Position numbers and translations under genes: made by a program | NCBI GenBank assembly: GCA_934541115.1 | Contig: CAKTDF010000009.1 | Coordinates: 16,035 to 80,034, forward strand | Source of the DNA: an uncultured Eubacteriales bacterium | Lineage (GTDB): Bacteria > Bacillota > Clostridia > Oscillospirales > Acutalibacteraceae | DNA length: 64,000 nucleotides | Reading direction: 5' to 3' | Notes under the pieces: model-generated | Told to the model about the DNA's origin: nothing | What the model saw: only the letters and a program-made list of their open reading frames with translations | Database searches by the model: none | Part shown: positions 51,503-59,422 of the stretch, piece by piece | How positions within the stretch are numbered: the stretch's first letter is position 1 | Layout of the letters: every line of letters begins with the position of its first letter

Positions 51503-51781
51503 ATGCAGGACGAAATAATGAACGCCGGCGAGCACAATCTGATTCTTGAGGACAGAAAAAAACTCAAAATGACCGGTGTGACGGACGTTGACTCGTTTGA
51601 CGAATCCGCTGTCACCGCCTATACCTCTGCCGGGGAACTGACCATTGGCGGAACGGGGCTGCATATCAATAAATTGAATACCGAAAACGGCGAGCTGACC
51701 GTTGAGGGCAATATAACCTCGCTGATTTATGTTGACCGTGAGATGAAAAGCACCGGATTTTTCGGGCGGATGTTCAGATGA
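51503..51781 (+). CDS. yabP: Spore-coat/cortex assembly protein YabP
   Basis: 92 residues, YabP/YqfC family: NLILEDRKKLKMTGVTDVDS followed by the conserved beta strands GTGLHINKLNTENGELTVEG. Made in the mother cell during sporulation in known systems. GGGAGGG 7 bases before the ATG is held in the hairpin at 51453-51493. It overlaps yabQ by 4 bases. Together with yabQ this shows that the organism, or its recent ancestor, forms endospores. Confidence 0.93.
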   Translation: MQDEIMNAGEHNLILEDRKKLKMTGVTDVDSFDESAVTAYTSAGELTIGGTGLHINKLNTENGELTVEGNITSLIYVDREMKSTGFFGRMFR

Positions 51782-52359
51782 TATATTCCGAGCCGCTGCT
51801 GTGGCAGCTTTATAATTTTTTGATTTTTTTCGGTTTTGGTTTTTTGTGTGGCTTTTTATTTTGTTTTGTTGAGTTTGTCAGAAAGCTGTTCAGCGAAAAA
51901 AAGGCGGCAATTATTGCACAGGACGTCATTTTTTCGGTTTTTGCAACGATTCTGATGTTTGTTTTTCTTTTGACCTACGCCGACGGAAAGGTAAGACTCA
52001 ATCTGATTATTGCCGCGGCGCTTGGTGGCGTTGTGTTTTTTCTCACACTCGGCAAAACGGTCAAAAATGTGTTCGACTTTTTGGCGGCTGTGTTGAAAAA
52101 GATTTTTTCGGTTATTGCAAAGCCATTTATCGTTTTTGCGCGGCTCATCAAAAGAGCGATTTCAAGGGCTCGCGTCAAAGCGACAAAAGGTGCGGCGCAG
52201 TTAAAGGCAGTGAGAAAGAAAAAAACAGCCTCAGAGCCACCCGAAAGAGAAGAAGTAGTAGTACACAAAGAAAACGGGGAAAACAGGCAGAAAAAAAGAG
52301 ACAAAAAACACAAAGAGAAACGCAAAAAACACTTGAAAAACTCAAAGAAATCCGTATAA
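51778..52359 (+). CDS. yabQ: Spore cortex biosynthesis protein YabQ
   Basis: 193 residues. Four hydrophobic helices at the N-terminus (YNFLIFFGFGFLCGFLFCFV and following) match YabQ, an outer-forespore-membrane protein needed for the spore cortex. The C-terminal 60 residues are a very basic, lysine-rich tail (KKRDKKHKEKRKKHLKNSKK), longer than usual and likely cytoplasmic. Starts at ATGA overlapping yabP. Confidence 0.9.
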   Translation: MIYSEPLLWQLYNFLIFFGFGFLCGFLFCFVEFVRKLFSEKKAAIIAQDVIFSVFATILMFVFLLTYADGKVRLNLIIAAALGGVVFFLTLGKTVKNVFDFLAAVLKKIFSVIAKPFIVFARLIKRAISRARVKATKGAAQLKAVRKKKTASEPPEREEVVVHKENGENRQKKRDKKHKEKRKKHLKNSKKSV

Positions 52360-52577
52360 TAAAATGTGTGTATTTTTAAGACTTTGCAATTGATTGACAA
52401 CACATGTCTTATCCGTATGCCGTTTCGTCGGACTTTATAAAAGATTCGGCGGTGCGGTCTGCGCAAAAATATTATGTGGCAAATCTTATGCAACCTCTGA
52501 TTGAATGCGCTCATGAATGAATTTATCAGAGCTTTATTAACAATGTCAGCTTGACTTGTCAGACAGGAGTGAAGAAA

Positions 52578-52898
52578 GTGGCTGTTAAGCAGTTTGTACC
52601 CAAGAAAAAGGAAAGAAAGGTCAAAAAGCACAGTGTTGTGCTCTTTCTTCTGGCTGCGGTTTTCGTTGGTTTGGTGGTTACCGGCTGTATCGTGAACTAT
52701 GCCCATGCTGCACAGAACAACGCTCAGGCTGCTGCGCTCAGTAAGGAATGTAAAGAGATCATGACTCAGAATGATGAACTCGAACATTTTCTTGAAGATA
52801 AAAACCACGATGAATACTATGAAAAAATCGCCCGTGAGCAATACGGATACGCAAGGCCCGGCGAGCGCATTTTTTACGATTCTTCGTTTGGAAAATAA
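52578..52898 (+). CDS. divIC: Septum formation initiator DivIC/FtsB-like protein
   Basis: 106 residues: a basic cytoplasmic N-terminus, one transmembrane helix (VVLFLLAAVFVGLVVTGCIV) and an extracellular coiled coil ending in the conserved REQYGYARPGERIFYD. This is the bitopic DivIC/FtsB fold of the divisome core. I start at GTG 52578, 8 bases after AGGAG; an in-frame TTG nine codons earlier has no ribosome site. The gap 52360-52577 shows TTGACA without a good -10 and no gene. Confidence 0.9.
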   Translation: MAVKQFVPKKKERKVKKHSVVLFLLAAVFVGLVVTGCIVNYAHAAQNNAQAAALSKECKEIMTQNDELEHFLEDKNHDEYYEKIAREQYGYARPGERIFYDSSFGK

Positions 52899-52922
52899 AA
52901 CGCAGGAGGAAACAGCTTCATT

Positions 52923-53378
52923 ATGCTTGAAATCGGTCAAATCGTTGAGGGAAAAGTTACCGGACTCACATCTTTCGGTGCCTTTGTCAGTCTGCCTGAC
53001 GGAAAAAGCGGAATGGTTCACATTTCGGAGGTCTCAAATTCCTTTGTAAAGGAAATTAAGGATCACCTGTCAGAGGGACAGACCGTCAAGGTCAAGGTTA
53101 TCGGGATCAGTGACGAGGGAAAAATCAGCCTTTCGATCAAAAAAGCAATGCCCGAGGAACCGCGCGAGCAGAGACCTCGCGAACAAAGACCTCGTCCCCA
53201 GCGTTCGCGCTCGGCGAATGTTTGGCAGGGTCAACCGGAAAGAAAGGATCCGTCGACGTTTGAGGACATGATGGCTCGCTTTAAGCAGGTCAGTGACGAA
53301 AAAATCACCGATCTTAAGCGTGCCGGTGAAGCAAAGCACGGCGGCGGATATTCAAGACGCGGTCGCGGCGGAAATTGA
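52923..53378 (+). CDS. yabR: S1-domain RNA-binding protein, YabR-like
   Basis: 151 residues. An S1 domain (GQIVEGKVTGLTSFGAFVSL, then HISEVSN and ISLSIKKA) is followed by an arginine-rich, low-complexity segment (PREQRPREQRPRPQRSRS) and a Gly/Arg end (YSRRGRGGN). The position after divIC is that of yabR in Bacillus. Likely binds RNA or the ribosome; the RG-rich tail could promote phase separation. GGAGG precedes the ATG by 12 bases. Confidence 0.88.
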   Translation: MLEIGQIVEGKVTGLTSFGAFVSLPDGKSGMVHISEVSNSFVKEIKDHLSEGQTVKVKVIGISDEGKISLSIKKAMPEEPREQRPREQRPRPQRSRSANVWQGQPERKDPSTFEDMMARFKQVSDEKITDLKRAGEAKHGGGYSRRGRGGN

Positions 53379-53386
53379 GTTGATAC

Positions 53387-53425
53387 AAAAACAGGCAGTC
53401 GTTTGTTACGGCTGCCTTTTGTTTT
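53387..53425. terminator. Bidirectional terminator after yabR
   Basis: GGCAGTCG pairs with CGGCTGCC, with A-run before and TTTTGTTTT after; also ends the converging deacetylase gene. Confidence 0.8.
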
Positions 53426-53438
53426 GGTTCAAAATCGC

Positions 53439-54440
53439 TCAGTTTGTTTGGTAATCGGTCAGAGCTTTGAAAACATAGCCCTCACTTCTTGCGCTGTCAA
53501 TGATTTCTCCGAGGGCGGCAGCATTGTCTTTTGAAACGGAGTGCAAAAGAATCACTGCGCCGGGATGGAGCCGTTCAAGCACGGTCTTTACGGCATAATC
53601 TTTGCCTTTGATTTGTTTGACATTCCAGTCGTTATATGCGACTGACCAAAAAACACTTGTATAACCGAGCGAGGCAACAAGGTCAAGCGCACTTTCGTTG
53701 TATTCTCCGGCAGGAAAACGGAAGAATTTTGCACAGTAGCCGAAGTTTTCACGAAGGTAATTTTCTGTTTGCTCGATTTCGCTTTTCATTTTTGTTCTGT
53801 CTATTGAGGCAAAGGAGGGGTGCGTTGTTGAGTGATTGCCGACAATGTGCCCTTCTTTAATCATTCTTATAATCAGCTCCGGCTGTTTTTTGATGTGGTC
53901 GAGAGTGCAGAAAAATGCTGCCGGAACTCCTTTGTCCTTTAGTACGTCAAGAATTTTTGCCGTTAGATTTTCATACTCCCAACCGCAGTCAAAGGTGAGA
54001 TAGAGCACCTTTTCGCTGCTTTTTTCATCGAGCGTCAGCGCATTGTATTTGTCAAATGTTTTTTGAAATTCAACAACGGTGTAGTGCGCCTTTCCGCCTG
54101 AGGCGGGACCGTGGGAGTGACAGATTTTTTTTGTGGAGAGCTTTTTTGTGTTTTGCGGGTCAAGAACGGTGTATTGCACCGTTTTGAGCGGAGCAAAGCC
54201 GGTTTCGGTATCTGCCGACGGTTCACCGGTGATGATTTTTTCTCCGTCGGCTGTGTTTTGCGGTTGGGTTTCGTCCGGTACTTCTATTTCTGTTTGCTTG
54301 TTCATCGGTTCAGTGCTCTGATTTTCCGTTGTATTTTGCGGTGTGCTGCCGGTTGTTGTCATGTTGTTTTGACCGGAGCCGCAAGCACAGAGTGTGAACA
54401 GAATGCAAAGGCTAAGTATCGGACAGATAAGCTTTTTCAT
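53439..54440 (-). CDS. Polysaccharide deacetylase lipoprotein, PdaA-like
   Basis: 333 residues. A lipoprotein signal peptide (ICPILSLCILFTLCACGSG, lipobox LCAC) is followed by a Thr/Gln/Pro-rich linker of about 90 residues and a NodB-type deacetylase domain: YLTFDCGWE, GNHSTTHPSF, FRFPAGEYN and a late LLHS. TFDxGxE and GNHSxxHPS are the PdaA-type variants; PdaA makes muramic delta-lactam in spore cortex. Start ATG 54440; the frame is open upstream through repeat sequence without a ribosome site. Sporulation role inferred from motifs and from yabP/yabQ nearby. Confidence 0.85.
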   Translation of the reverse strand: MKKLICPILSLCILFTLCACGSGQNNMTTTGSTPQNTTENQSTEPMNKQTEIEVPDETQPQNTADGEKIITGEPSADTETGFAPLKTVQYTVLDPQNTKKLSTKKICHSHGPASGGKAHYTVVEFQKTFDKYNALTLDEKSSEKVLYLTFDCGWEYENLTAKILDVLKDKGVPAAFFCTLDHIKKQPELIIRMIKEGHIVGNHSTTHPSFASIDRTKMKSEIEQTENYLRENFGYCAKFFRFPAGEYNESALDLVASLGYTSVFWSVAYNDWNVKQIKGKDYAVKTVLERLHPGAVILLHSVSKDNAAALGEIIDSARSEGYVFKALTDYQTN

Positions 54441-54527
54441 AAAAATCACCGTAGACCGAAGGGCTTGTTTTTTTGCGCGGTACCTCTTTTGCAAAGCCAT
54501 ACTGACGTAAGTGCGGCAAAAAGCGGC

Positions 54528-54562
54528 GCAATGTGCGGATAAATGAACTCTTGGCACATTGA
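54528..54562. repeat. Dispersed palindromic repeat, family B, copy 3 (diverged)
   Basis: GCAATGTGCGGATAAATGAA facing CTTGGCACATTGAG. Weaker than the copies at 21495 and 51307. The remaining gap 54441-54753 also has a TAGCCTTTCCGGCTA palindrome, and no gene. Confidence 0.45.
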
Positions 54563-54710
54563 GATCGACCCTCTTCGGCCATAGCCTTTCCGGCTACAAA
54601 TATTGGATAAACCATCACGATGAACCCTTGCTGTAGCCGTACAAGGCGCGATGAATTTTTGAGAGTTATATAACCGACTCAGCGTGATTTTTCACGCCGG
54701 CGCTGCTTCA

Positions 54711-54744
54711 AAAAATGGACTGCCGCAAAATGCAGCAGTCCATT
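54711..54744 (-). terminator. Terminator of the small glycine-zipper gene
   Basis: Minus strand: AATGGACTGC pairs with GCAGTCCATT and runs into TTTTTT, 10 bases after the stop codon. Confidence 0.8.
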
Positions 54745-54753
54745 TCTGCTTTT

Positions 54754-54933
54754 TTATTTAAACATATACTGCATATCGTCAAACATGTTTTCCATTGCTT
54801 TGAGAGCCTTGGCTGCTTTTTTCTTATACATTTTCTTTGCTGAGGGATTGCTCATTGCACCGGTAACGAGACCCGCGGCACCGCCGACTGCCATTCCGAT
54901 TCCAACACCTGTCATAACGCTTTTCATTTTCAT
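54754..54933 (-). CDS. Small glycine-zipper membrane protein (YtxH-like)
   Basis: 59 residues: GVGIGMAVGGAAGLVTGAMS is a glycine-zipper helix, followed by a basic segment (KKMYKKKAAKALKAM) and a short amphipathic end. The layout recalls YtxH-type stress or surface proteins, but the similarity is only structural. ATG 54933 with TAGGAG 9 bases upstream; clear terminator after it. A single-gene unit. Confidence 0.7.
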   Translation of the reverse strand: MKMKSVMTGVGIGMAVGGAAGLVTGAMSNPSAKKMYKKKAAKALKAMENMFDDMQYMFK

Positions 54934-55025
54934 GGTATTCAACTCCTAACTGTTGTGATATCTTTATTTTGAGCAAGGTTGCAGAAAAAATAACAGGAAA
55001 ATATTTCAATTTAATTTAATCACTC

Positions 55026-55053
55026 TTGAAAAGAGCAGACCATTTGGTATAAT
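55026..55053 (+). promoter_or_regulatory. Promoter of trmL
   Basis: TTGAAA, 16-nt spacer, TATAAT with TGG before it (extended -10), 78 bases before the trmL start. Confidence 0.6.
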
Positions 55054-55130
55054 ATATTAATAATTGCAGGTTTGGCGCAGCGTTTTGCGCTTTTTCCTCA
55101 GTGATGTATACTATGAAAAGATGTGACAGA

Positions 55131-55628
55131 ATGAACACTCTCAATATTGTTCTTGTTGAGCCGCAGATTCCGCAAAATACCGGCAACATTGCAAGAACCT
55201 GCGCCGCAACCGGTGTAAGGCTCCACCTTGTTGAGCCGATGGGCTTTCATGTTGACGACAAAAAGCTCAAGCGTGCCGGGCTTGATTACTGGCATCTGCT
55301 TGATATAACATACTACGAGGATCTTCAGGACTTTTTTTCAAAAAATGGGGGCGGAAACTTTTTTTATTTCACAACAAAGGGGCGGCATATCTACTGTGAT
55401 GTGACTTATCCGAACAACAGCTATCTTGTTTTTGGGCGGGAGGACGCAGGTCTTCCGGAAGAATTGCTCAGGGACAATGAAAAAAGCTGCCTTCGTTTGC
55501 CGATGAAAAGCGAGGCGCGCAGCCTCAACCTTTCAAATACGGTTGCGGTCGGCGTTTTTGAGGTGCTTCGTCAATGGGGATTTCCCGCTTTGCAGAATGA
55601 GGGAAAGCTCACAAAATATGATTGGTAA
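55131..55628 (+). CDS. trmL: tRNA (cytidine/uridine-34 2'-O)-methyltransferase TrmL
   Basis: 165 residues, SPOUT fold with C-terminal knot. NIVLVEPQIPQNTGNIARTC at the start, VFGREDAGLPEELL in the middle and RSLNLSNTVAVGVFEVLRQW at the knot are diagnostic. It methylates the wobble base of tRNA-Leu in known bacteria. I begin at ATG 55131, where the family starts; in-frame GTG/ATG codons 15-30 bases earlier are possible and none has a good ribosome site. Confidence 0.93.
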   Translation: MNTLNIVLVEPQIPQNTGNIARTCAATGVRLHLVEPMGFHVDDKKLKRAGLDYWHLLDITYYEDLQDFFSKNGGGNFFYFTTKGRHIYCDVTYPNNSYLVFGREDAGLPEELLRDNEKSCLRLPMKSEARSLNLSNTVAVGVFEVLRQWGFPALQNEGKLTKYDW

Positions 55629-55640
55629 GGGGGCGGTGAT

Positions 55641-56459
55641 ATAAGCAGAGAAAAAAACGCTTCGGTCTGCTGCGCTGTCGGTGCGGCGGTGAACCTTGTG
55701 CTGTTTTTTGTAAAGCTGTATGTCAGCCTTTCTTCAAACAGCATTTCAATTTGGTCTGATGCAGTGAACAACCTCTCTGACTTTTTTTCGTGCATGGTTT
55801 CTTCGGTCTGCATGTTGCTTTCCGCAAAATTACTCAAAAAAGGGCTTGATTTTGTTGCCGCAAGGCTCGAACGATTGCTTTCTCTTTTGCTTTCGCTCGC
55901 GGTTACCTTTGTGGGTCTTGCGTTTGCATATTCCTCTATTGAAAGGTTCATGTATCCGACTCCTATTTGGTTTTCGGTAAAATTTGCCGTGCTTATTGCC
56001 GTAACCGCCGTTGCAAAGCTTTTGCTGTTTTTCTTTTTCAGATATCAGCACAAAAAAAGCGACTCGCCGGTTATAAAGGTCATGAGCACAGACAGCCTGC
56101 TTGACTTTTTTATCACTCTGACCTCGCTTCTTTCTTTCACCTTGACAAGATACACCGAATTTGCCGTTGACGCGGTGTTTGGTCTTATAATCAGCGTTAT
56201 TGTGACGGTGAACGCGGTGAGACTTTTGCATACTTCGATCTGCGGCACCATAGGATTTGTTAAGGAGCGGGACAGAGAAAAGCTTTCTGAATTCTTTGAA
56301 GAAAGCGGAATATCGGTATCAAAAACCGTCTTTTTTATTGAGGGAGATGAAAGCGTTGGCGCATACATTACAGTTTCTTCTCCTCTTGAAAAAGACAAGG
56401 ACGTATTAAAAAAAGAATGCCTTGAAAAAACAGGCGTAAAAATAGCTTTTGTTGATTGA
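55641..56459 (+). CDS. Cation diffusion facilitator, Mn-type, with apparent ATA start
   Basis: 272 residues, six helices and a C-terminal cytoplasmic domain. Helix 2 has DAVNNLSD (Asn-x3-Asp) and helix 5 TDSLLD (Asp-x3-Asp), the combination known from the Mn exporter MntE, instead of the His/Asp site of zinc exporters. Coding similarity extends upstream of the first ATG/GTG/TTG-type codon (GTG 55689, which lies inside helix 1) to SREKNASVCC, and this begins after ATA 55641, placed 7 bases behind AAGGGGG. Between the trmL stop and GTG 55689 there is no standard start codon. A mutated ATG, a sequencing error, or true ATA initiation are all possible. Confidence 0.8.
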   Translation: MSREKNASVCCAVGAAVNLVLFFVKLYVSLSSNSISIWSDAVNNLSDFFSCMVSSVCMLLSAKLLKKGLDFVAARLERLLSLLLSLAVTFVGLAFAYSSIERFMYPTPIWFSVKFAVLIAVTAVAKLLLFFFFRYQHKKSDSPVIKVMSTDSLLDFFITLTSLLSFTLTRYTEFAVDAVFGLIISVIVTVNAVRLLHTSICGTIGFVKERDREKLSEFFEESGISVSKTVFFIEGDESVGAYITVSSPLEKDKDVLKKECLEKTGVKIAFVD

Positions 56460-56493
56460 AAAATCGGCAGAAAAGTGAAGGGAGCATTTTTAT

Positions 56494-57780
56494 ATGAGCA
56501 AAAAAGAAAAAGATCCGGCAAAGAAAAAGAAACGCGGCAAGACGTTTTTGAAAGTGCTTTGCATTTTCCTGTGCATTCTTGTTGCTTTCATCGGCGTAAC
56601 AACGGTTGTCAGTGTCGTTGGCGATAAAGCCAACACAGCCAAAGCAAATTCCTTTGAAACAGTGACAAAGGAAGACACCCTCGTTCCCGAAAAGGACGAG
56701 AACGGCAACTGGACATTCACCACGGATCGGGACTTTAAAATTCTTCAACTGACTGACGTTCACATCGGCGGCGGTTGGATGAGCCTTAAAAAGGACGCAA
56801 TGGCGCTCAATGCTGTTGCGGCAATGGTTACATATGAAAAGCCGGACCTCGTTGTTGTAACCGGAGATATGGCATATCCCGTGCCTTTCCAGGCGGGTAC
56901 TTTCAATAACAAGGCGTCGGCAAAAATCTTTGCTGCACTCATGGAAAAGCTCGGCGTTTATTGGACCGTTGCGTTCGGCAACCACGACACAGAGCTGTAC
57001 AGCTACTATTCACGTGAGGACATTGCAGATTTTTATGAAAATAGCGGCTTTGCCCACTGCCTCTTCACCTCCGGACCCGCAGACGTTGACGGTTACGGCA
57101 ATCAGCTCATCAACATTAAAAACTCAAAGGGCATTATAACTCAATCTCTGTTTGTTCTTGACAGCCACTCTTATACTGACGGTGACTTCCTCGGCATTAT
57201 GTGGAAATATGACAATATTCATGAAAATCAGGTTCAGTGGTACAAAGAGCAGGTGGAAGCCGTCAATGCTCAGAATGACGCGCTTTATAAAAAGCTCGGA
57301 GAGAAGAAAAAGAGCGATGTAAAATCTCTCATGTTTTTCCACATCCCTCTGGTTGAGCAAAAGGACGCATGGCATGAGTTTGCGGAAAACGGTTACAAGG
57401 ATACCGAAAATGTTCAGTGGATCTACGGCGAAGCAGGCGAAACCGGTCAGGTCGTTTATTGCGGTATGCATGAGGATAACCTTTTTGAAACGATTCTTGA
57501 CCTCGGTTCAACGCAGGGCATTTTTGTCGGTCACGACCACAAAAACAACTTCTCGATCATGTATAAAGGCGTTCGCTTTACATACGGTATGAGTGTTGAC
57601 TACCTTGCATATCCGGGAATATATAAAATCGGTTCACAGCGCGGCTGCACGGTTATTGAAGTTACACCGGACGGCAAGTTTGACTGCCATGCTGAAAACT
57701 ATTATCAGGCAAAATATGTTTCGCTTTATGACAAGGAAAGCATTGTTATCAATGAGGTAAGCACTTATGAAGCTAAGTGA
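56494..57780 (+). CDS. Membrane-anchored metallophosphoesterase
   Basis: 428 residues. A basic N-terminus and one helix (LCIFLCILVAFIGVTTVVSV) anchor it with the catalytic domain outside. Calcineurin-type motifs are complete: LTDVHIGG, VTGDMAY, FGNHDT, FFHIP and GHDHKN. Similar to Icc/DR2272-like phosphoesterases; substrate unknown. It starts 34 bases after the CDF gene with GAAGGGAG and overlaps the next gene by 14 bases. Confidence 0.87.
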   Translation: MSKKEKDPAKKKKRGKTFLKVLCIFLCILVAFIGVTTVVSVVGDKANTAKANSFETVTKEDTLVPEKDENGNWTFTTDRDFKILQLTDVHIGGGWMSLKKDAMALNAVAAMVTYEKPDLVVVTGDMAYPVPFQAGTFNNKASAKIFAALMEKLGVYWTVAFGNHDTELYSYYSREDIADFYENSGFAHCLFTSGPADVDGYGNQLINIKNSKGIITQSLFVLDSHSYTDGDFLGIMWKYDNIHENQVQWYKEQVEAVNAQNDALYKKLGEKKKSDVKSLMFFHIPLVEQKDAWHEFAENGYKDTENVQWIYGEAGETGQVVYCGMHEDNLFETILDLGSTQGIFVGHDHKNNFSIMYKGVRFTYGMSVDYLAYPGIYKIGSQRGCTVIEVTPDGKFDCHAENYYQAKYVSLYDKESIVINEVSTYEAK

Positions 57781-58258
57781 CGAGGGTCTCGTAAAAAGAT
57801 ACAAAACAGATATCAAGTCTGCGCAGGGCGTTCTTGCAATGGCGACGGTTCTTTCGCTTATATATATCATAGAAGGGGTTGCTTCCGGCAGCTTTGACTT
57901 TTACTTTGCAACTGCCGTGACCGGGTTCTTTCTCAAAGCGGCGGAGTTTTCTCCGGAGTTTAACGGTTCTCTTTCTGCGGGAGTTTCGATCGCGGTCGTT
58001 ACTGTTTGTGCGTTGCTTTTTATTGCTGCTGTTTTGCTTGCAAAAAAGAACACAAAAATGCTATGGTTCGGTCTGGTGCTGTATGCCGTGGACACTGTGT
58101 TTTTGTTTGGCGTTGATATCTCGGGATATTTTGGCGCTTTTAAAAAAGAGGACGTTATTGACCTTATTTTTCACGCGTTTATTATGGTCTTTTTGATAGT
58201 CGGAGTCCTCGCGGTGGGCAGACTTGAAAAAAGAGGGGTCAAGCCCGAACCGATTTAA
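57767..58258 (+). CDS. Four-helix membrane protein of unknown function
   Basis: 163 residues; four hydrophobic helices, short basic start (MKLSDEGLVKRYKTD), no recognised motif. Its first 14 bases overlap the end of the phosphoesterase gene, with GAGG (AATGAGGTAAGC) as ribosome site inside it, so the two proteins are made together and may interact. I do not recognise the family. Confidence 0.75.
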   Translation: MKLSDEGLVKRYKTDIKSAQGVLAMATVLSLIYIIEGVASGSFDFYFATAVTGFFLKAAEFSPEFNGSLSAGVSIAVVTVCALLFIAAVLLAKKNTKMLWFGLVLYAVDTVFLFGVDISGYFGAFKKEDVIDLIFHAFIMVFLIVGVLAVGRLEKRGVKPEPI

Positions 58259-58262
58259 ACAA

Positions 58263-58294
58263 AAAGGACTGTTCCGTTTTTCGGAGCAGTCCTT
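58263..58294. terminator. Bidirectional terminator between converging genes
   Basis: AAGGACTG-TCCG pairs with CGGA-CAGTCCTT across a T-rich loop; T-runs favour the minus-strand gene. Confidence 0.75.
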
Positions 58295-58306
58295 AATCGT
58301 TTGCGT

Positions 58307-59266
58307 TCAGTTGACAACATTGATAGGCTCGCCTTTGACAAAGGCTTCAACGTTTTTTGTGAAGATGCTCATGAGTCTGCTTCTTGCCTCAAAGCTTGCC
58401 CAGGCAATATGCGGTGTGATGAAGCAGTTCTTTGCCCCTATGAGCACATTGCCGCCCTTTGGGGGCTCTGAGGAGAGGACATCAAGACCGGCACCGGCGA
58501 TTTCACCGTTGTTGAGTGCAGCGGCAAGGTCGCTTTCATTGACGACCGGACCGCGCGAGGTGTTGATGAGGAAAGCAGTCTTTTTCATTTTTGAAAGGAA
58601 GTCGCGGTTCACAAGGTTCTTTGTGCTTTCATTCAGCGGACAGTGCAGCGAGATTACGTCGCTTTCCTCGGTGAGTTTTTCGAGTGAGCAAAACTCAACC
58701 GAACCGTTTCCGGAATATGAGTGGGTGTGCGGCGAATAAGCAAGCACGCGCATTTTAAAGGCGTTTGCAATTTCCGCAACGGCTGTGCCGATTTTTCCAA
58801 AGCCCACTATGCCGAATGTTTTTCCGGCGAGTTCAACGAGCGGAGATTTCCAATAGCAAAAATGCGGGCTGTTTTCCCATTCGCCGCTCTCAACGCTTTC
58901 GCTGTGGAGAGCAACACGGTTGGTCAGCTCGAGCAAAAGGGCAAAAGAAAGCTGGGCCACCCCGTCGGTGCTGTATGACGGGATGTTTGAAACATCAATT
59001 CCGTGTTCTCTTGCCGCTTTGCAGTCGATTATATTGAAACCGGTTGCGAGTACGGCAATGTATCTGAGCCGCGGCAGCTTTTCGATAAGCTCCCTTGTGA
59101 TCGGCGTTTTGTTTGTAACAAGAATGTCGGCGTCACGGCTGCGCTCAAAAACCAGCTCGGGCTCGGTGATGTCATATACTTCATATTCGTCAACAATTGT
59201 TTTAAGAGCGTCCCACGAAAGGTCGCCCGGATTTTCGGCATAGCCGTCAAGAATAACAAGTTTCAT
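58307..59266 (-). CDS. D-2-hydroxyacid dehydrogenase
   Basis: 319 residues. NAD-binding GFGKIGTAVAE and the catalytic set Arg in NTSRGPVV, Glu in DVLSSEPP and His in TPHIAWAS. The overall pattern (ILDGYAENPGDLSW at the start) is that of glycerate/hydroxypyruvate-type dehydrogenases in Firmicutes. Single gene; the substrate may be glycerate, lactate or another 2-keto acid. Confidence 0.92.
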   Translation of the reverse strand: MKLVILDGYAENPGDLSWDALKTIVDEYEVYDITEPELVFERSRDADILVTNKTPITRELIEKLPRLRYIAVLATGFNIIDCKAAREHGIDVSNIPSYSTDGVAQLSFALLLELTNRVALHSESVESGEWENSPHFCYWKSPLVELAGKTFGIVGFGKIGTAVAEIANAFKMRVLAYSPHTHSYSGNGSVEFCSLEKLTEESDVISLHCPLNESTKNLVNRDFLSKMKKTAFLINTSRGPVVNESDLAAALNNGEIAGAGLDVLSSEPPKGGNVLIGAKNCFITPHIAWASFEARSRLMSIFTKNVEAFVKGEPINVVN

Positions 59267-59355
59267 TTTTTTACCTCCCAGCGATAACTATAACACATTT
59301 TCAGCTTTTTGTCAGTAAAAGTAGAAAATATTACCCAAAATATACCTTAAAAACG

Positions 59356-59382
59356 TTGACCGATTGTAAAATATACTATAAT
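59356..59382 (+). promoter_or_regulatory. Possible promoter of the VTT-galK unit
   Basis: TTGACC and TATAAT with a short 15-nt spacer, in a very A/T-rich stretch, 40 bases before the TTG start. Confidence 0.35.
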
Positions 59383-59422
59383 ATATGTATATATATTGAC
59401 CGAGAGAGAGGAAGGTGGAAAG

